Shown: piece after piece, positions 27,701 through 37,100 of the stretch
Numbering within the stretch: the first letter of the stretch is position 1
Layout: the number at the start of each line of letters is the position of its first letter
Assembly: GCA_963823675.1 (NCBI GenBank)
Contig: CAWGMT010000008.1
Coordinates: 1,240,001 to 1,304,000, forward strand
From: CAWGMT01 sp963823675
GTDB taxonomy: Bacteria; Planctomycetota; Planctomycetia; Isosphaerales; Isosphaeraceae
Reading direction: 5' to 3'
Length of the DNA stretch: 64,000 bases
The notes under the pieces: generated by a model
What the model saw: only the letters and a program-made list of their open reading frames with translations
Told to the model about the DNA's origin: nothing
Databases searched by the model: none
Program-made: the position numbers and the translations under genes

Positions 27701-29246
27701 CACCCAGCGCGGCGTGCCATTCTCGGCGTCGTAACAGGCGACGTACGTGGCGATCTGCTCGCGGCGGTCGGTCACCGCAACGTACACGTTCCGCGCATCG
27801 GCGACCGGCGTTCCCTCGAACGTCACCGACCGATTGCCGGCGCGGTCGTGGGGACGGTTGGGAAGCAAGATCGACGTCGATTTCTGCTCCCAGAGCAACT
27901 TGCCTTGGGTGCTCCAGTCGAGGGCGATGATGGAGTTGACGCCGCTCGAAGTTGTCCCATCCAACCTCGAAAAAAATGTCTGAGTCATCCCCCCCATCCG
28001 CGCATAAATTCGGTGACCGACCGCCGTGAGCGTGAAGCGGGGAACCCCCGGCGATGGCCGCATCGCCTGCGGGCCCGAAAGGGCGCCGTCGCGCTCGTGC
28101 TTCCATGCCGGCTCGACCGACCGAATCGACGTGCCGTCAGCCCCGGTCGGCCGGTCGTTGAGATTATACGCGAGCACCCGCACACCATCCGTGACGATCA
28201 CCTGGTCGCCCAGAATAATCGGATGGTAGGCCAGCATCGTTTCCGGAGGATTTGGAGTGGAAACCCCGCCCATCATGCGAGCACCGAACGTCGGCACACG
28301 GCTCGTCTGAACCTTCTCGAGCTCGACCCGCCACTGCGTCGAACCCGACGTCGATCGGACCGGCAACAACCTTCGAGCGCCGCAGCGACCCGGCGAACGT
28401 CGGCCAGCGACTGTCCGGCTGGAACGGCGGCGTGAGATGATCGGCGCCAAGGGCAGCCGCCACGATCTCGGCATAGGCGCCCGTTCGCCCCGCCAGCGCT
28501 CCGCCAGCGCCCGGATAGCGGCGGGCATACTCGTCGAGATCGGCGTGGGTGGGCACATTTTGTCCGAGCGCGCTGCGGCAAAGCAATTTCTTGGCGGCGA
28601 CCTTGGCCAGATCGACCGTCGGGTCAGGATGAACCAGGGCAAAGGGGTCGTCGGCCCGATCGGCCACCAGCAGCCGGTAGAGCGCCAGCGCATCCCCAAA
28701 CCTGCCGTCCTGAAACGCCATGTCCCCGAGAAGCTCAACGGCGTCGTCTCCCCAGGAACAGCAGAACGCCTGATCGACCACGCGGCGGAGCGAGCCCTCA
28801 TTCTGATTCGAAACGCCCTCGCGGAACCACCGCTCGGCCAGGGCATCGACCCGGTTGCGATAGATCTCCCGAGCTTCTGGGGGCAGTTGAGCCAACGCTC
28901 GATGGCAGAATCGGCGCGCGTCCATAAACAAAACAAACTCGCCCGACGCGTCCAGCCCCGACTCGTCCTTGGGCACCTTGGCGACCTTGCCGGCGAACTG
29001 GTCGATCACCCGCTGGTAAAGATCGACCGCTTCCGGCCACTGCCTGGCGCGGACGTGCCCGGCGGCGTTTCTCAAGAGGTTCTCGGCCGGATCGCTCGAG
29101 TCCGGATAAAACTTCGACGCACTCCGGTTAGGGCCCTGACCCCAGGCCGACCCCACCAGCAGGCCCAGCAAGCCCACGAACTTCCACCGGACCAGAAAGC
29201 GCGCAGTTCCGAATCGACTGTTCCGACTCGATCGGAACCTCATCAT
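24749..29246 (-). CDS. Large secreted PQQ-like beta-propeller protein with TPR region, three frameshifts
   Basis: ATG 29246 is followed by a signal peptide (WKFVGLLGLLVGSAWG). The first 300 residues hold helical repeats (QWPEAVDLYQRVIDQF; RFGDALALYRLLVADR). Two PQQ-like propellers then frame a TPR block: blades such as GTTLWVGTYPRQEF and GRLCWKSEPISDEVKL at 26.9-28.3 kb, TPRs at 26.1-26.9 kb, and GAVDWSFSSP and TGSKRWSCLLG at 24.8-26.1 kb. Frames change near 28350, 26150 and 25105; restored, the protein is about 1,498 aa. The propellers lack obvious PQQ-binding residues and probably bind proteins or ligands. It is the first gene of the MoxR operon and ends in an ATGA-type junction with moxR. 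Confidence 0.8.
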
Positions 29247-29689
29247 GACCTGGCCCCCTTTGCCCCAACGTTCTCGTTCGATTCAGCCGGGCGAATCATT
29301 ATCTAGAATTGTACAGAGAGCGCCGCGGAAACCGCCGGCGATTGTCCAGGTCCTCCGGACCTCGTGTCGAGCCGCGCTCAACCGGAGCCCACAACGCTCG
29401 CGCTTCAGGATCCCACGTCGCTTCATAGAGCCGCCACGAACCGAAACGCCGAGGTCGTCAAGGGAAGAAGGCTCGTGATTATCGGAATTCTCCGCAGTCA
29501 CATCACCAGCTTGCCTATATTGGAACCGATGACCTCGCGATCGTGCAACTGCAAATTGAATACCAAAGCGAGGTTGATTCCACACGCCCGTTGAAAATAG
29601 GCCAGCCGTCGCCCAGGCGAACAGCCGCGATGCCCATAAAATGGGCAATTGGCATAGCGAGGATGCTTGCCCTCGGGTTGGTGCCGGCC
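29247..29689. other. Intergenic region, no gene found
   Basis: About 440 bp separate the PQQ-protein start from the end of the STGPRT gene. It must include the promoter of the long minus-strand operon. I see no conserved open frame on either strand and no clear hairpin. The patch near 29470-29560 is more A/T-rich than its surroundings, which may mark a promoter zone. Confidence 0.45.
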
Positions 29690-31394
29690 CTATTTCCGGC
29701 GCCGCTTGTACGCTTCTGTTGGCCCCGCTCGAGCCCGGTTCTCTCGGCTCGTCGGCTGGACCGGGGCCGGCCGCCGTTGCTGCTGCATTCGGTTCAATCG
29801 TTCAAGCCCCTCATTGACTTGCGCCATGACATCCTGCCGTATCTGGGCCCAATCTGGTTTGCCGGGCCCCGAGTTCGTGCTTGCTCCCTGGTCGGGTGCC
29901 GCGTCCCAAGTCGCGTTGGGTTCGGTCCGTGGAATCGTCGATTGTCGGTGGTCCGTGGTCCGTTGACCGTTGTCGGGCTGTCCGCCGGGCACGGCGTAGG
30001 GCTCGGCCGCCGCCTGGCTGTCTTGACTTACAAGGGACAAAGGACAAGGGACAAAGGACGAATCCGCGTTGGGTTCGGTCCGTGGAATCGTCGATTGTCC
30101 TTTGTCCCTTGTCCCTTGTCCTTTGTCGGACGTTTCGTCGAGCAAAACGCTCGGTTCCGGCGATTGTCCGTGGTCGGTAATCCGTTGACCGTTGTCGGGC
30201 TGTCCGCCGGGTACGGCGTAGGGCTCGGGCGCCGCCTGGCTGTCTTGACTTACAACGGACAACGGACCACGGACCACGGACAAATCTTCAACGGACAACG
30301 GACCACTGACAACGGACGAGTCCTCGAGGCCCTTACGCACTTTGATGAATGTGTTGAGCGTGTGGTTGACCAACCTTGCCGCCGAGAGCACGTAGCGGCG
30401 CAGCTTGTCGCCTTCTGGGCTGGTGTCGAAGGCAAGGCGGTTGGGCACCTCGGCCGCGTCGGCTTCGGCGATCTCGTGGTTACGCGCAGGATCAGCTCCA
30501 GCCGCGACGTTTGGCGGTCCACCAGCGCCCCGAGCACCGCGCGGGCGGAGTCGGCGTCGGGCGGCGTTAATTTCGACATCCGCCGCCGCCTGAGCTCCTT
30601 GTCGTAGACGTCCTCCTCATGCGTGTTCTCCATGAGCTCGCGTTCGAGGGGCGTGAACGCGTCGCCGCTCTGGCCGGCGGGCAGGAGCTTGAAGCTGGCC
30701 AGGAAGATCAGGGCCACGTCGGGGTCGTCAACCGCGTCAAGCGGCTGCTTGCCGAGGAGTCGGACCGATTTGAACTGATCGGATGCGACCCACACTTCGC
30801 CCGGCTCCAGCCGCGCCCGCAATTCGGCCCAGCGGTCCAGAAGCCACCGGCAGCCCGCGACGGTGCGCTCGAGGCGAAGGACCAGGAGCGCCGGATTGTT
30901 GGGGTCGGCGGGGTTTTCCGACCAGGAGATCCGCCGTTCCCACTTCCGTCCCGAGCTGGTTGGGTGCGGGAAGAGCTGCCACGGCCCGCGGGCGTCCCAC
31001 AACAGCCGCTGCCCCAGCGCCACGGCTTCTTCCTTCTCACGTTGTTCGCGCTCGATGGCGTCGTGGCGGATGTTGTGCCCAAGCCGGGCGGTCTCGGCAC
31101 GAGTGGCGCGCTCGAACGACCAGGTGGTCCCCGCGACTCGCTCCAGCAAATCGACCTCCACCTGATTTTGGGCGCGAAGGTCTCCACCATGGCATCAACC
31201 CGCGCCTGGAACACCGCTGCGTCCTCGCCGGGGAGCACGGCGACCGTCGCGGCCAGGCCGTGCTGGAGACGATTGAATCGCGACCGGCTCTTGCCTTCGG
31301 GTGTTCGCGGGCCGGTACTTTTTTTCGCATTTTGACGATTGGCGTCGATACGCTTTTGCGAAGTGGGGAGAGCCGCGGTGCTTGCGGGGGACAT
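29690..31394 (-). CDS. STGPRTPEGK-type protein with repetitive C-terminal tail, two frameshifts
   Basis: The protein opens with a signature I recognise from many unnamed planctomycete and acidobacterial proteins: QKRIDANRQNAKKSTGPRTP, then GKSRSRFNRLQHGLAA. After one frame change near 31160 a helical region follows (LLERVAGTTWSFERATRAE; GCRWLLDRWAELRARLEPGE), then another change near 30455 leads to VPNRLAFDTSPEGDKLRRYV. The last 200 residues are low-complexity repeats (PEPYAVPGGQPDNGQR; STIPRTEPNA) that mirror DNA-level direct and inverted repeats. No catalytic motif is visible. Repaired length is about 568 aa. Its 5' flank and tail recur at 6740-7085, so it belongs to a dispersed element. 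The function is unknown. Confidence 0.65.
29942..30283. repeat. Nested inverted and direct repeats inside the STGPRT gene tail
   Basis: The outer inverted repeat pairs 29942-29973 with 30252-30283 (30 of 32 positions by my count; GGTCCGTGGTCCG against CGGACCACGGACC). An inner one pairs 30031-30059 with 30097-30127 (GGGACAAAGGAC against GTCCTTTGTCCC, with one 7-bp slip). A 74-bp direct repeat occurs at 29960-30033 and 30182-30255 with two mismatches, spaced 222 bp, exactly 74 codons, so the reading frame survives. A 34-bp block at 29913-29946 and 30066-30099 is identical. Confidence 0.85.
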
Positions 31395-31410
31395 GGGGGT
31401 CTCCTCAGTT

Positions 31411-31545
31411 CTTAGCAGGTCAGGCTGGAAAGCCTGACCGACACTTCATCAGAAATATGCGCAGGATTATCCCCTTCGTGCAAATTCCCGGTATTGATTC
31501 TCTCGAAATAGTCGAATTCTACTGCGGATGCGGGATATGCGGCGT
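31411..31545 (-). repeat. Conserved 5' flank of the STGPRT element
   Basis: The 135 bp just upstream of the STGPRT start match 6965-7085 in sequence and order, including ATCAGAAATAT and AGGATTATCCCC. It begins with a perfect 9-bp inverted repeat (GGTCAGGCT at 31418-31426, AGCCTGACC at 31431-31439). Similarity ends near 31545, where a candidate element boundary lies. The conservation of non-coding sequence implies a promoter, an end required for mobility, or both. Confidence 0.65.
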
Positions 31546-32091
31546 GAGCGGCCATTGCCACCAGAAGTAGATAGCTACCCAGGTTTCCGAGCCTGGCGGG
31601 CAGATTGCATGCGCCGTCATCATCCCCAGAGATATCGCTCGTCGAAGGTGATCTTATGCCGCCTCAAGAAATCCTGATACTTCTCGTGGAACGACTTCAC
31701 GCGATGGTGTTCTGCCTGATTCTGCACATATTCGCCACTGCCGATGATCGCGAGAAGCCGCTCCTGGGGCTGACGCCACCAGGCTACGAACTGCCGCCGC
31801 TTCGCGGCTGGAATGCGGGGGCCCTGCCCTACGCCGCTCCTGGGGCTGACGCCACCAGGCTATTTACTGCCGTCGCTTCGCGGCTGGAATGCGGAGGGCC
31901 TGCCCTACGCCGCTCCTGGGGCTGACGCCACCAGGCTACATCCTGCCGCCGCTTCGCGGCTGCCACGCCTTGGGGATGGGCCGCTTCATCGACCTGGGGC
32001 TTACGTACCAGGCTACGAACTGCCGCCGCTTCGCGGCTGGAAGCACGCGAATTTGCACCGTCACGGGGTGCGGGTGCGGGCGTCAACAATG
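31546..32091. other. Gene-free stretch with tandem repeat array
   Basis: About 550 bp between the STGPRT element and the respiratory operon. The right half is the 76-bp repeat array annotated separately. The left part (31560-31750) has a short palindrome, CCAGG near 31580 and CCTGG near 31592, and no supported gene. Confidence 0.5.
31758..32040. repeat. Tandem 76-bp hairpin-bearing repeat, about 3.7 units
   Basis: Units begin at 31758, 31834 and 31910 (exact 76-bp period) with CCGCTCCTGGGGCTGACGCC. Each contains two hairpins: CCTGGGGCTGACGCCACCAGG, and GCCGCTTCGCGGC. A fourth, diverged unit runs from about 31990 to 32040. Between hairpins the spacer varies slightly (ACGAACTGCC, TTTACTGCCG, CATCCTGCCG). 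Repeats of this style are known to me as frequent intergenic elements in planctomycetes. Spacers are too alike and too short for a CRISPR. Confidence 0.85.
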
Positions 32092-32262
32092 TCATGCACG
32101 GTGCTGGACCAGAAAGCCCGCGTAGAAAACGCCCGCGCCCGCGGCCGCGATCAACAAGGACTGGCCCAGGCCGACTTTGCCGACCAGTTCCGACGCGATC
32201 CCAAAAGGGAGGATCAAGAGCCCGAGAGACTGGAGAATGCGGCCGATGCGGTAGCGGGTCAT
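32092..32262 (-). CDS. Small two-helix membrane protein in respiratory operon (56 aa)
   Basis: ATG 32262 encodes MTRYRIGRILQSLGLLILPF as the start of a 56-aa protein ending LVQHRA before TGA 32092-32094. Two hydrophobic helices (about residues 10-24 and 36-53) are joined by a short loop with one Glu and one Lys. It lies 27 bp beyond the stop of the cupredoxin gene on the same strand and has normal codon use for this window, so it is probably translated. No clear ribosome site is seen. It may be a small subunit of the bc-type complex, like the single-helix subunits of b6f. No homologue is recognised with certainty. Confidence 0.6.
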   Translation of the reverse strand: MTRYRIGRILQSLGLLILPFGIASELVGKVGLGQSLLIAAAGAGVFYAGFLVQHRA

Positions 32263-32289
32263 TGGCGATTTGTGTTTTGAAATCCGGCT

Positions 32290-33150
32290 TTACTTTCCCT
32301 TCGGCAGAGCCGCCTTGGCCTTCTCCGGATCGATCTTGACGTCGCGGACGTCGGTGACTTCGCCCGCCTTCACTTTCACGGGCATGCCGCGAATCTTGCC
32401 GGGCGTCACGTAACCCACCGTCTCTTGCCAGACGATCAGGTTCTGGTCGCCGGCTGGAACTCCCTTGATCTCGAACGATCCATCGCTGGCCGTGGTCGTG
32501 AAAAAGGGGTGATCAAATACCATCATATACCCCTTCATCCAGGGATGGATGTCGCACCTCAGCTCGATCGGGAACCGGTCCGCCTTCAGCTTCACTTCCA
32601 TCTGGGCGCCCGGACCGATGATCTGGTTGAAACCGCCGTTGTTGAATGCGGAGTAGCGCACGTTGTGGTTCTTGGGATCGGTCGATTTGATCACCAAGAC
32701 CTGGTCCTGGTGCATGGGCAGCACGTACGGCTCGAACGCACAGTTCTTCTGGTCGAGCTCGACCTTCGGTGCCTTGGAAATCAGGTTCTGGACAGCGTCG
32801 GGGTTGCTCCCCTTGGGCCGCACAATATAGGCGAAACCATAGGCGACGCCCTTCGATTTGGGATCCACCACCAGATCACGCGCGGGGATCGGCTTGTCCC
32901 GGGCACAAACGTCCGCGTCCCTGGGCGCCTGACCCTTCTCGACCAAGTTGGTCGGGGGGGGTGGATGATCTCCCCCCCAGACCAATCGCCCCTTGACCGT
33001 TCCAAACTCGGCCTGCCCGGGCGGCCCGGGGCCCGCAAGCGGATGCGCCCCCCACGTCGTTGCCTGTAGCGCGAGGAAAGCAGCCCAGGAGAGCCAGAAG
33101 ATGGCACGTGGGTCGATCAAACGGTGCCGCGGAATCTGAGGTTTTTTCAT
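32290..33150 (-). CDS. Exported cupredoxin-like protein
   Basis: A 286-aa protein with an uncleaved or cleaved N-terminal helix (AIFWLSWAAFLALQATTWG). The core is a plastocyanin-like fold. Candidate type-1 copper ligands are His in DPKNHNVRYSAF and Cys, His and Met in RCDIHPWMKGYM. The C-terminus is a carboxypeptidase-regulatory-like beta-sandwich (DGSFEIKGVPAGDQNLIVW). A conserved Cys pair elsewhere (DVCARDKPIP and QKNCAFEPYV) may form a disulfide. It is a paralogue of the next gene (33164-34090) and likely accepts electrons from the bc-type complex encoded upstream. It could also be a copper chaperone; copper binding is inferred from motif only. Confidence 0.8.
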   Translation of the reverse strand: MKKPQIPRHRLIDPRAIFWLSWAAFLALQATTWGAHPLAGPGPPGQAEFGTVKGRLVWGGDHPPPPTNLVEKGQAPRDADVCARDKPIPARDLVVDPKSKGVAYGFAYIVRPKGSNPDAVQNLISKAPKVELDQKNCAFEPYVLPMHQDQVLVIKSTDPKNHNVRYSAFNNGGFNQIIGPGAQMEVKLKADRFPIELRCDIHPWMKGYMMVFDHPFFTTTASDGSFEIKGVPAGDQNLIVWQETVGYVTPGKIRGMPVKVKAGEVTDVRDVKIDPEKAKAALPKGK

Positions 33151-33163
33151 CGGCTATCCCTGG

Positions 33164-34090
33164 TCAACTCGCTGGCTTCACCTTGGCCGGATCGATCGTG
33201 AAACTCTGAGCGGTCGTGTCATTCGCCTTGATCGTCACGTTCTCGCCCGAGGATGCGGTCACGAACCCGACGGCTTCCTGCCAGACGACGACTTTCTGGG
33301 TTCCGGCCGGCACGTTCTTGATCTCGAAGTTGCCCTTGGCGTCCGTCACCGCGATGTAGGGATGGTCGAGGACCATCCAGTAGGCCGCCATCCAGGGATG
33401 GATATCACAGACGACCGGGCCTGGGATGTGTTCGGGGGCCGACGGAGTGAACTTGATGGACGCTCCTGCGCCAATGAGCGAATTGAACGTGGAATTCTTG
33501 AGCTTGACATTGATGTTGTGGCTGAGTGGGTCGCTCGACTTGAACTCCACGGGAACGCCGCTCATGAGCCCCAAAGCGTGCGGCTCAAAGGTGCAATTCT
33601 TCTGGTCGAAGACCACCGTGGCACCCGCAGCCGCCTTCTTGGCGTCTTCGTTGATCGCCGTGGGACGCGGCAAGTAAACGAACACGTTCCTGACTCCCTT
33701 GGTCGCTCCATCGACAACCAGCCGCTCGGACAGGATCGGGCTGTCCTTGGCGCACACCTCGGGGTTCTTGGCGGCCTTCCCCTTTTCCACGAGCACGCCT
33801 GGGGCGGGTGGATCACCACCGAAAACAACCTGGCCCTTGAGGGTGCCCCAGCCCTCGGCCTTCACCGGGGCCGCCTCGGCCGTAGTGGTCGACGAAGCCG
33901 CTCCCGCGGCTGGCGTGCCAGCCCCCGTCTTGGCTGCCGGGGCATTGGTCAGACTGACATTCGGCTCTGGAACCGCCACCGCGTCGCTCGATTCGGGCAT
34001 CCCGCCGCCACAGCCCGCCAGGGCCGCGGCGAGGGTCGCGGCCAGGCTCAGGCCAAAGACCGCGCATTTCTGCGTCCAGCGAATCGACAT
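33164..34090 (-). CDS. Cupredoxin-like lipoprotein
   Basis: ATG 34090 has GGAG 8 nt upstream; the frame is open further back but that part is not preceded by a site. The N-terminus is a lipoprotein signal (LSLAATLAAALAGCGGG, acylated Cys in AGC). A Thr/Ala/Pro linker follows, then the same cupredoxin core as the neighbour: DPLSHNINVKL for the first His, VCDIHPWMAAYWM for Cys, His and Met, and DAKGNFEIKNVPAGTQKVVV as the C-terminal sandwich. The Cys pair EVCAKDSPIL and QKNCTFEPHA is also kept. The lipid anchor would hold it to the membrane near the octaheme cytochrome, fit for electron transfer. Length is about 308 aa. Confidence 0.85.
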   Translation of the reverse strand: MSIRWTQKCAVFGLSLAATLAAALAGCGGGMPESSDAVAVPEPNVSLTNAPAAKTGAGTPAAGAASSTTTAEAAPVKAEGWGTLKGQVVFGGDPPAPGVLVEKGKAAKNPEVCAKDSPILSERLVVDGATKGVRNVFVYLPRPTAINEDAKKAAAGATVVFDQKNCTFEPHALGLMSGVPVEFKSSDPLSHNINVKLKNSTFNSLIGAGASIKFTPSAPEHIPGPVVCDIHPWMAAYWMVLDHPYIAVTDAKGNFEIKNVPAGTQKVVVWQEAVGFVTASSGENVTIKANDTTAQSFTIDPAKVKPAS

Positions 34091-34119
34091 GGGGTTTTCT
34101 CCTGTAAAAAAGCAGGTGT

Positions 34120-37100
34120 TCAAGGGGATGTCCCACCCGCCTTGGGCCCGGCCTCGGCCGGGGGGGACGGATTTGCGCCGCCGGCCAGTTGCAGCTCGAC
34201 GGCATTCACATAGTTGAGCAACGTATCGCGAATCGCGCGAACCATGTCGATCGGCTTGTTCTCGAAGGTCTTGGGCACCGGAATCTGGACCGCGGCGCGG
34301 GGCGCGATGTTCTGGGGCATCGCCGTGTAAGGAACCAACCTGCGCGGATTGGCGATCCAGGTCTCGAGGTACTCGGGCCGGAAACGTACCGCCACGTCAC
34401 GGAGGTCAGGCCCGTTGATAACCTGGGCACCCCCGGTCGGTTTGATCTTGCCGATCGCATGGCACTGGATGCAGGGCGAAGCTTTGTTGGTCATCATCTC
34501 CCATCCCGCCGCCAGGTAGTTCGGGTGCGGCTTTTCACGCTCTTCCAGGTAGGCTGGAGCCTGCTCGGGAATGATCTGATAGGGAAACTCGGTGCGATCC
34601 CGCGCGGCGAAATAATCCGCCAGTTGCTCGGTCTCCCTGGAAACGACACCCGGCGCCTTGCCAAAATGGAAACGCGGCATGCGAAGCTGGACCGCCGGCC
34701 GTATCGGGTGCGGCTGCTTCAAGAAGGCGCTGACCCAGGGCGTCTGAACCTTCGTGCCTTCCCGCAGAAGGGGTGGAGGCAGCCGGTTCCAGAACGAGTC
34801 GAACGGCGTCCCGGTGCGATCCGCCTGGTAAGTCGAGTAGAGCCAGGCGAAGTTACCGCCATTGGACTCGGTCTTCTTGACACGCGTCTGGTCAAGAGCG
34901 ATGTTGTCGCCCACATTGAACGTGTAGCCCCGAATCTTGACCGGGCGCCACAACTGGACCGTGAGCTCATTCTCGAAGAGACCGATCGGCATTCCCTCGA
35001 TCAAGAGGGGAGAGCCGTCATCCGTCAGGTGGCCGCCATCATCGGGCGCGAGCCCGAGCTCCTTCTCGATCTCATCGGCGCCTAGCTTCTTGTTCGGATC
35101 ATACGTGAGGCCGGGATAGAGCTCCTGCAAGTAATCACTGGCTCGCGCCTGGTAAGAGGAACGCAAATTGGTCTTGAAGTTGGTGAAAGCCTCGGCCACC
35201 CTGGCGCCCGAGGGAATCGTGAATTTCGGCATCTCCAGCACGTGGCAGCCGGCGCAGTTGTAGCGGTTTAGCACCTTGGCACCCTCGGCGAGCGCGGTCT
35301 GCTCCGGCGTGTAGCGATTCTTGGGCAAGTAGCGGGCGGCGATCTTTTCGCCGGTCAGTCCCAGCACGAACGTCATCACTTCCTCGACGGCCTCCGGGTC
35401 GTTGGCCCAGGCGAATTGAGGCATCCGGAGCCGATCGTCCCAGGCCTTGTACTTCTCGCTCTTCTTGAGGTAGTCGAAGCTCCGCGGCCGGTGGAGCTTC
35501 TGGTAGAGGAAGCCGATGCGCGACTCGTGATTGACCTTTTCCTGGTAGAACGGGTCGGTGCCGTCGCGATTGCTCTTGTCGTCGGGCGGCTGATCGGCGA
35601 GATACTCGATGATGTGCCCGAAGTCGAGCCGGGCCGGGCTCTTGATTCCCCAGTCGGAGAGCGCCGTGCCGATGGGCTTGGCTTTCTCGAAGCCCGGAAT
35701 GGTATGGCAGCCGAAGCAGCCGAGCCGCGAAATGGTCTTCTCGCCGAGAAAGTAGAGCTTTTCTTCGGGTTTCAGCTTGTTGGCGACCAGGTCGTCGACT
35801 TCGGAGAGCGAGACGGCGATCGAGTCGCCGCTGGGCTTCTTGAAGCCCCCCGCCTTGGTGACATACAGCTTGACGAGCTCGTCGATGGCTTGCTCTACCT
35901 CCTTGGATTCCAGGGGCAGAACATCGACCTTGACCGGCCATTCCGCGGGAACCGAGAGCAGCCAGCTCGCGATGTCGGCGGCATCCTGCAGCGCAAGCTG
36001 GAGGTTGGGCATCAGGGTCTTGGGATGATACTTGTCCGGGGCGTTAATCCAGTTCGTCAGCCACTTCTGACCTTGAGCCTTCGACGCAAACTTGGCCGCG
36101 ATGTTCGATAGGTTGGGACCGTAATCCGCCCTGGCGAGATCCCGAACCGAGGCTGGGAAGCCCTTGGGATCATAGGTCGCCGCGGCGTCCAGCTTGTAGT
36201 TGGGGTTGCGCTGGTCGCGATCGGCCTGTTGAACCTCATCCGCCTGGTAGGGCCGATGCTGGTGACACGCCAGGCAGCCCTTTTGCAGGAATAACTCCTT
36301 CCCCCGGGAGGGGTCGGTCTTGGCCGGCGGGTCCACGAAATCATCCGGCGGAGTGCTGCGGGTGAAGAGATAGTGCGTGATCGCGTGGATCTCGGCGTAG
36401 TTCTTGGGCCAGTCTTCCTTGCCCTGGTTGTTCGTCACACCGTAAAACCGCGGCATCCGGGTATCGGGCCGGAACGCATGGGGATCGGTGATCCACTTGA
36501 GCACCCAGTCCTTGGCGTCCTTGTAGGTGATGTGCGAGAGATTCGGGCCGACCGCGCGCTCATCGGCAAGGTCCGGACCAAACGTTCCTTCGCCGCCGAT
36601 CGTGTGGCAGCCGGTGCACCCGTAGGTGACGATCCGCTGATATCCCGCTTGCAGCTTCTTGGCCTGGGGAACGTCGGCGACCAGGTGATGACACTTCAAG
36701 CAGCTCGATTCGATGAACCGCCTGGGAAGCATCGGGAAGTCCCAGAAATGGATCTCTTGCCAGCCGTACTGCTTGGTCCACTCGTCGGCCTCGGCGAGCG
36801 TATTGGGCGTGTGCGAGGCGTAGGTAAAGTCGGTGCCCGACCCCTGGCCTCCATGACAGATCGTGCAGCCGAAGCTGTTGATCGGGTGCGGGCCATTGTC
36901 GTCAAGATAGAGACCGGCAGAGACCACCTTGCCGCGAGGATCAATCGCGGTCGCGCCCGAAGTCAGAAACGGATGCGACCGGAAAACTTCGGCCATCTCA
37001 TGGCCATGAGTATCCTTGTCATAGCCGATCCGGTTGATCCCTTGGTGGCAGGTCTGGCAGCGGTCGTAGCGGGGAACTTCCTTGAAGTTGTAGTTGATCG

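Noticed and set aside
26675..28435. 586-residue plus-strand frame opposite the PQQ protein
   Set aside because: Antisense shadow; the minus strand carries recognisable propeller blades and TPRs.
31758..32040. Possible CRISPR array
   Set aside because: Period is constant but the whole unit including spacers is repeated, repeats are longer than CRISPR repeats, and no cas gene is present.
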